This document shows positions 4,894 through 5,618 of a stretch of 5,618 nucleotides of DNA, piece by piece. Origin of the DNA: Candidatus Izemoplasma sp. (lineage in GTDB: Bacteria > Bacillota_I > Bacilli_A > Izemoplasmatales > Izemoplasmataceae); the NCBI GenBank assembly GCA_007123975.1, contig SLFZ01000030.1, positions 1 through 5,618 on the forward strand, in the 5' to 3' direction. The translations under genes and the position numbers were made by a program. Positions within the stretch are counted from its first letter, which is position 1; the number at the start of each line of letters is the position of its first letter. The notes under the pieces were generated by a model. It saw nothing but the letters and a program-made list of their open reading frames with translations. It ran no database searches and was not told where the DNA came from.

Positions 4894-5487
4894 TTACGGT
4901 CTTTCAAGTTTCATCACATCCCCAATGGTCGTGTAGCGGTTACCCGAGAGGCGACCGACAAACTTTGCTTTTTCAATGGCAAATTTCCCTTCATTAAACA
5001 CCGTTTCATCGACGTAGATACCAACCACGCGACCGATGAACATGTCGCTAGATTCAAAGCTGATCTGCCTGTCGAGTTCGCACTCAAATGCCACGGGACT
5101 TTCCTTGAGATAAGGGACTGGAAAACCGGTTTCAACCGGGGTAAAGCTTGTGATGTCGAGTTCGCTTTTTGTGTGCGGCAAGCGCGCAGCACTTCGGTTC
5201 GCATCGCCAAGGTTGGCTTCGGTGACGGCTTGGACCACAAAGCTCTTGGTGTCGATGATGTTTTTGGCAGTATCCTTGTAATCCCCCGTCTTTTTATCGC
5301 GCCCAACAACGATTTGTAGCCTTGCAGGTTCTGCGGTGACGATGTTAAAGTAGCTGAATGGAGCGACGTTGATGACGCCGCTTTTTCCTTTGGTTGTCAC
5401 CAGGGCGATGGGCCGAGGTACCACGGCGCTTGTGAGTAAGCCATACATGGCACGTTTATCGTAGGCATCAAGGCTCAATCGCTTCAT
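4894..5487 (-). CDS. Flavin reductase-like FMN-binding protein
   Basis: A 197-residue protein of the flavin reductase-like/flavoredoxin family, of YwrF type. The N-terminus has the characteristic AVVPRPIALVTT (21-32), then SGVINVAPFSYFNIVTAEPARLQIVVG (36-62) for FMN binding. KDTAKNIIDTKSFVV (71-85) follows, then SPVAFECELDR (130-140), FIGRVVGIYVDE (150-161) and the C-terminal VGRLSGNRYTTIGD (177-190). Such proteins bind FMN, may use NAD(P)H, and often reduce flavin for a partner oxygenase, in the cytosol. Its ATG (5485-5487) overlaps the TGA of the upstream dioxygenase as ATGA, and GGGGG lies eight bases upstream. It sits between a ring-cleaving dioxygenase and a MhqD-type hydrolase, so a role in reducing or handling quinones or aromatics is likely, but unproven. 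Confidence 0.88.
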   Translation of the reverse strand: MKRLSLDAYDKRAMYGLLTSAVVPRPIALVTTKGKSGVINVAPFSYFNIVTAEPARLQIVVGRDKKTGDYKDTAKNIIDTKSFVVQAVTEANLGDANRSAARLPHTKSELDITSFTPVETGFPVPYLKESPVAFECELDRQISFESSDMFIGRVVGIYVDETVFNEGKFAIEKAKFVGRLSGNRYTTIGDVMKLERP

Positions 5488-5618
5488 TGAAGTCGCCCCC
5501 GATGCTTCTCAACGTCAATCGGTTTCAACGACCCCTTCAAGATGTTGCGTAGACGCTCGTGCTGCGGCGGCAGCATCAACGATTCACCAAGGGTTTCAAA
5601 CGGCTCGTCCACTGTAAA
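5484..5618 (-). CDS. Ring-cleaving dioxygenase (MhqA/MhqE/MhqO-type), C-terminal fragment
   Basis: The last 44 codons of a gene whose N-terminus lies beyond the right edge. The fragment begins FTVDEPFETLGESLMLPPQHE, which fits the conserved C-terminal end of the Bacillota glyoxalase-fold ring-cleaving dioxygenases (MhqA, MhqE, MhqO): a PGFxVDEP-like segment, LGxxLxLPxQ, then R..I...L.P.. These are thought to cleave hydroquinone- or catechol-type rings using a metal. The metal ligands are outside the window. The stop TGA overlaps the ATG of the flavin reductase-like gene. The neighbour MhqD supports the call, because in B. subtilis mhqE and mhqD form one operon. The identification rests on a short stretch. 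Confidence 0.75.
   Translation of the reverse strand, partial: FTVDEPFETLGESLMLPPQHERLRNILKGSLKPIDVEKHRGRLQ

Noticed and set aside
4890..4907. TTG at 4905-4907 as start of the hydrolase
   Set aside because: The extra residues are encoded inside the flavin reductase-like gene and do not fit the MhqD N-terminus; the ATG at 4889 does.
1..5618. CRISPR array, tRNA or rRNA genes, insertion sequences
   Set aside because: No regularly spaced repeats, no tRNA-like or rRNA-like segments and no transposase or terminal repeats were seen on either strand.

Overview
The window looks like chromosomal DNA of a Bacillota-type (low-GC Gram-positive lineage) bacterium with roughly balanced base composition. 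The reasons are strong GGAGG-type ribosome binding sites, extended -10 promoters, an M-box magnesium riboswitch ahead of mgtE, a MhqD-type hydrolase, and an acetyltransferase resembling the chromosomal AAC(6')-Ii of Enterococcus. TGA acts as a stop: two TGA codons lie inside one terminator palindrome. I cannot name the genus.

Layout. The left part (1-2115) is all on the minus strand. In transcription order it holds a GrpB/UPF0157 protein, an AAC(6')-Ii-like acetyltransferase with its own promoter inside the end of grpB, a DUF134 + NifB/X-domain fusion with a Cys/His-rich tail, and the first 37 codons of a short-chain dehydrogenase. Each of the last three has its own promoter, and terminators at 989-1013 and 154-176 separate the units.

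The region 2116-2586 is divergent and regulatory. The grpB promoter points left. The mgtE promoter points right into an M-box Mg2+ aptamer with a readable antiterminator/terminator switch. About 128 bases then separate the terminator from mgtE. They hold a small ORF with a good ribosome binding site (SD), a DPDAPPR stretch, and a long-range stem that buries this SD and ends next to the mgtE SD. This post-terminator segment is the most interesting part of the window, because it suggests a second translational layer of Mg2+ control resembling enterobacterial MgtL.

mgtE (2587-3987) is complete. It is followed two codons later, in the same frame, by a 93-residue three-helix membrane protein without an obvious SD. 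A bidirectional terminator (4266-4293) ends this unit and the convergent one. The right end (4281-5618, minus strand) is a compact operon of quinone/aromatic detoxification type: the C-terminus of a ring-cleaving dioxygenase, a flavin-reductase-like protein overlapping it by ATGA, and a MhqD-like serine hydrolase four bases further on.
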